A stretch of DNA of 25,685 nucleotides from CAZILN01 sp964540005. Its GTDB lineage: Bacteria; Bacteroidota; Bacteroidia; Bacteroidales; SM23-62. The position numbers were made by a program, and so were the translations under genes. Positions 25,170-25,685 of the stretch are shown one piece after another. The notes under the pieces were generated by a model, which saw nothing but the letters and a program-made list of their open reading frames with translations, searched no databases and was not told the DNA's origin. Where the stretch lies: NCBI GenBank assembly GCA_964540005.1, contig CAZILN010000027.1, forward strand, positions 1 through 25,685. The letters are read 5' to 3'. How positions within the stretch are numbered: position 1 is the first letter of the stretch; every line of letters begins with the position of its first letter.

Positions 25170-25685
25170 ATGAAGGACACCTACAAGCACAAGGGACTTC
25201 GCAGGCAATTGGTTGATACTGTGAGAGAAAAAGGAATTTCTGATGAGGATGTACTCTTTGCATTGAATAAGGTCCCCCGTCATTTATTCATGGATAGCGG
25301 GTTTATAAGGTTTTCTTATAAGGACCAGGCTTTCCCGATCGGATCGGGACAAACCATCTCCCAGCCTTATACCGTAGCATACCAGACCCAGTTAATCGGA
25401 GTAAAAAAGGGGGAAAAGGTGCTCGAGATAGGCACCGGTTCAGGATACCAGACAGCCATACTGCTTGAAATGGGCGCCAGGGTCTATACCGTTGAAAGAC
25501 AGAAAGAATTGTATTTGAAAGCACAGGCCCTGCTGTCCGAACTGGGTTACAAACCGCAGTTTTTCTTCGGGGACGGGATGGAAGGCAAGCCCACTTACGG
25601 ACCCTTTAATAAGATCCTGATTACTGCAGCGGCCGAAGAGGTGCCTGAAAAGCTTCAGGAGCAGCTGGTGGTTGTGGGCCGTATG
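25170..25685 (+). CDS. pcm: Protein-L-isoaspartate O-methyltransferase, 3' end outside the window
   Basis: The frame runs open to the right edge, showing the first 172 residues of a protein usually a little over 200 long. The enzyme methylates L-isoaspartyl residues in damaged proteins with S-adenosylmethionine, starting their repair, in the cytoplasm. Seen in the sequence are the N-terminal RRQLVDTVREKGISDEDVLFAL, the family segment VPRHLFM, the substrate-site loop FPIGSGQTISQPYTVA, the SAM-binding motif I VLEIGTGSGYQTA at about residues 84-96, an acidic residue closing the next strand in VYTVERQ, and GDGMEG. The last visible part (ILITAAAEEVPEKLQEQL) also matches the family. It has its own promoter-like element and is divergent from the Gfo/Idh/MocA-like gene. 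It is a housekeeping gene and marks the end of the polysaccharide island. Confidence 0.95.
   Translation, partial: MKDTYKHKGLRRQLVDTVREKGISDEDVLFALNKVPRHLFMDSGFIRFSYKDQAFPIGSGQTISQPYTVAYQTQLIGVKKGEKVLEIGTGSGYQTAILLEMGARVYTVERQKELYLKAQALLSELGYKPQFFFGDGMEGKPTYGPFNKILITAAAEEVPEKLQEQLVVVGRM

Noticed and set aside
1..25685. CRISPR array, tRNA, rRNA, transposase or phage genes
   Set aside because: No regularly spaced repeats, no tRNA-like cloverleaf arms with conserved GTTCGA-type loop, and no integrase or transposase motifs were seen by reading; a covariance-model search was not possible.

Overview
The window reads as a chromosomal segment of a free-living, polysaccharide-degrading member of the Bacteroidota. 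The evidence is SusC/SusD-type outer-membrane proteins, surface-lipoprotein signal peptides (Cys followed by acidic residues), three proteins ending in type IX secretion system (T9SS) C-terminal sorting domains, and promoter-like TAnnTTTG boxes. T9SS substrates beside SusC/D argue against a typical gut Bacteroides and fit an environmental lineage such as Marinilabiliales- or Cytophaga-like bacteria. That placement is inference; no rRNA or taxonomic marker is present.

Layout. (1) Positions 1-12077, minus strand: a six-gene, tightly packed operon transcribed right to left: a lipoprotein with four fasciclin (FAS1)-like modules, a SusC-like TonB-dependent receptor, a SusD-like lipoprotein, two FAS1 lipoproteins that each carry an extra C-terminal beta-sandwich-like domain, and a second SusC-like receptor that runs off the left edge. 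Gaps between genes are 3-22 nt. (2) Positions 12078-12387: a 309-nt divergent AT-rich intergenic region with two promoter-like elements facing right and a short direct repeat. (3) Positions 12388-24053, plus strand: a large modular protein with lamin-tail-like and Ig-like repeat modules, then a strong terminator, then a GH5 endoglucanase-type enzyme with CBM6, overlapping by one base with a 1843-residue multi-catalytic protein (GH44, CBM35, GH26, right-handed beta-helix, three carboxypeptidase-regulatory-like modules). All three end in T9SS sorting domains. (4) Positions 24135-25685: a divergent pair of unrelated housekeeping-type genes, a degenerate Gfo/Idh/MocA-like protein (minus) and the start of pcm, protein-L-isoaspartate O-methyltransferase (plus), each with a good TAnnTTTG box.

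How it may work together (inference): the T9SS enzymes act outside the cell or on its surface on beta-1,4-glucan, xyloglucan or mannan (GH5, GH44, GH26) and perhaps a uronic-acid polymer (beta-helix). The SusC/SusD pair takes up oligosaccharides, and the FAS1 lipoproteins sit where SusE/SusF or surface glycan-binding proteins would normally be encoded. The 1318-residue protein has no recognisable catalytic domain and may be an adhesin or scaffold. The window holds no regulator (HTCS, SusR, ECF sigma/anti-sigma), inner-membrane sugar transporter, tRNA, rRNA, CRISPR array, transposase or phage gene. The most notable content is the FAS1-dominated SusC/D operon and the GH44-GH26-beta-helix fusion.
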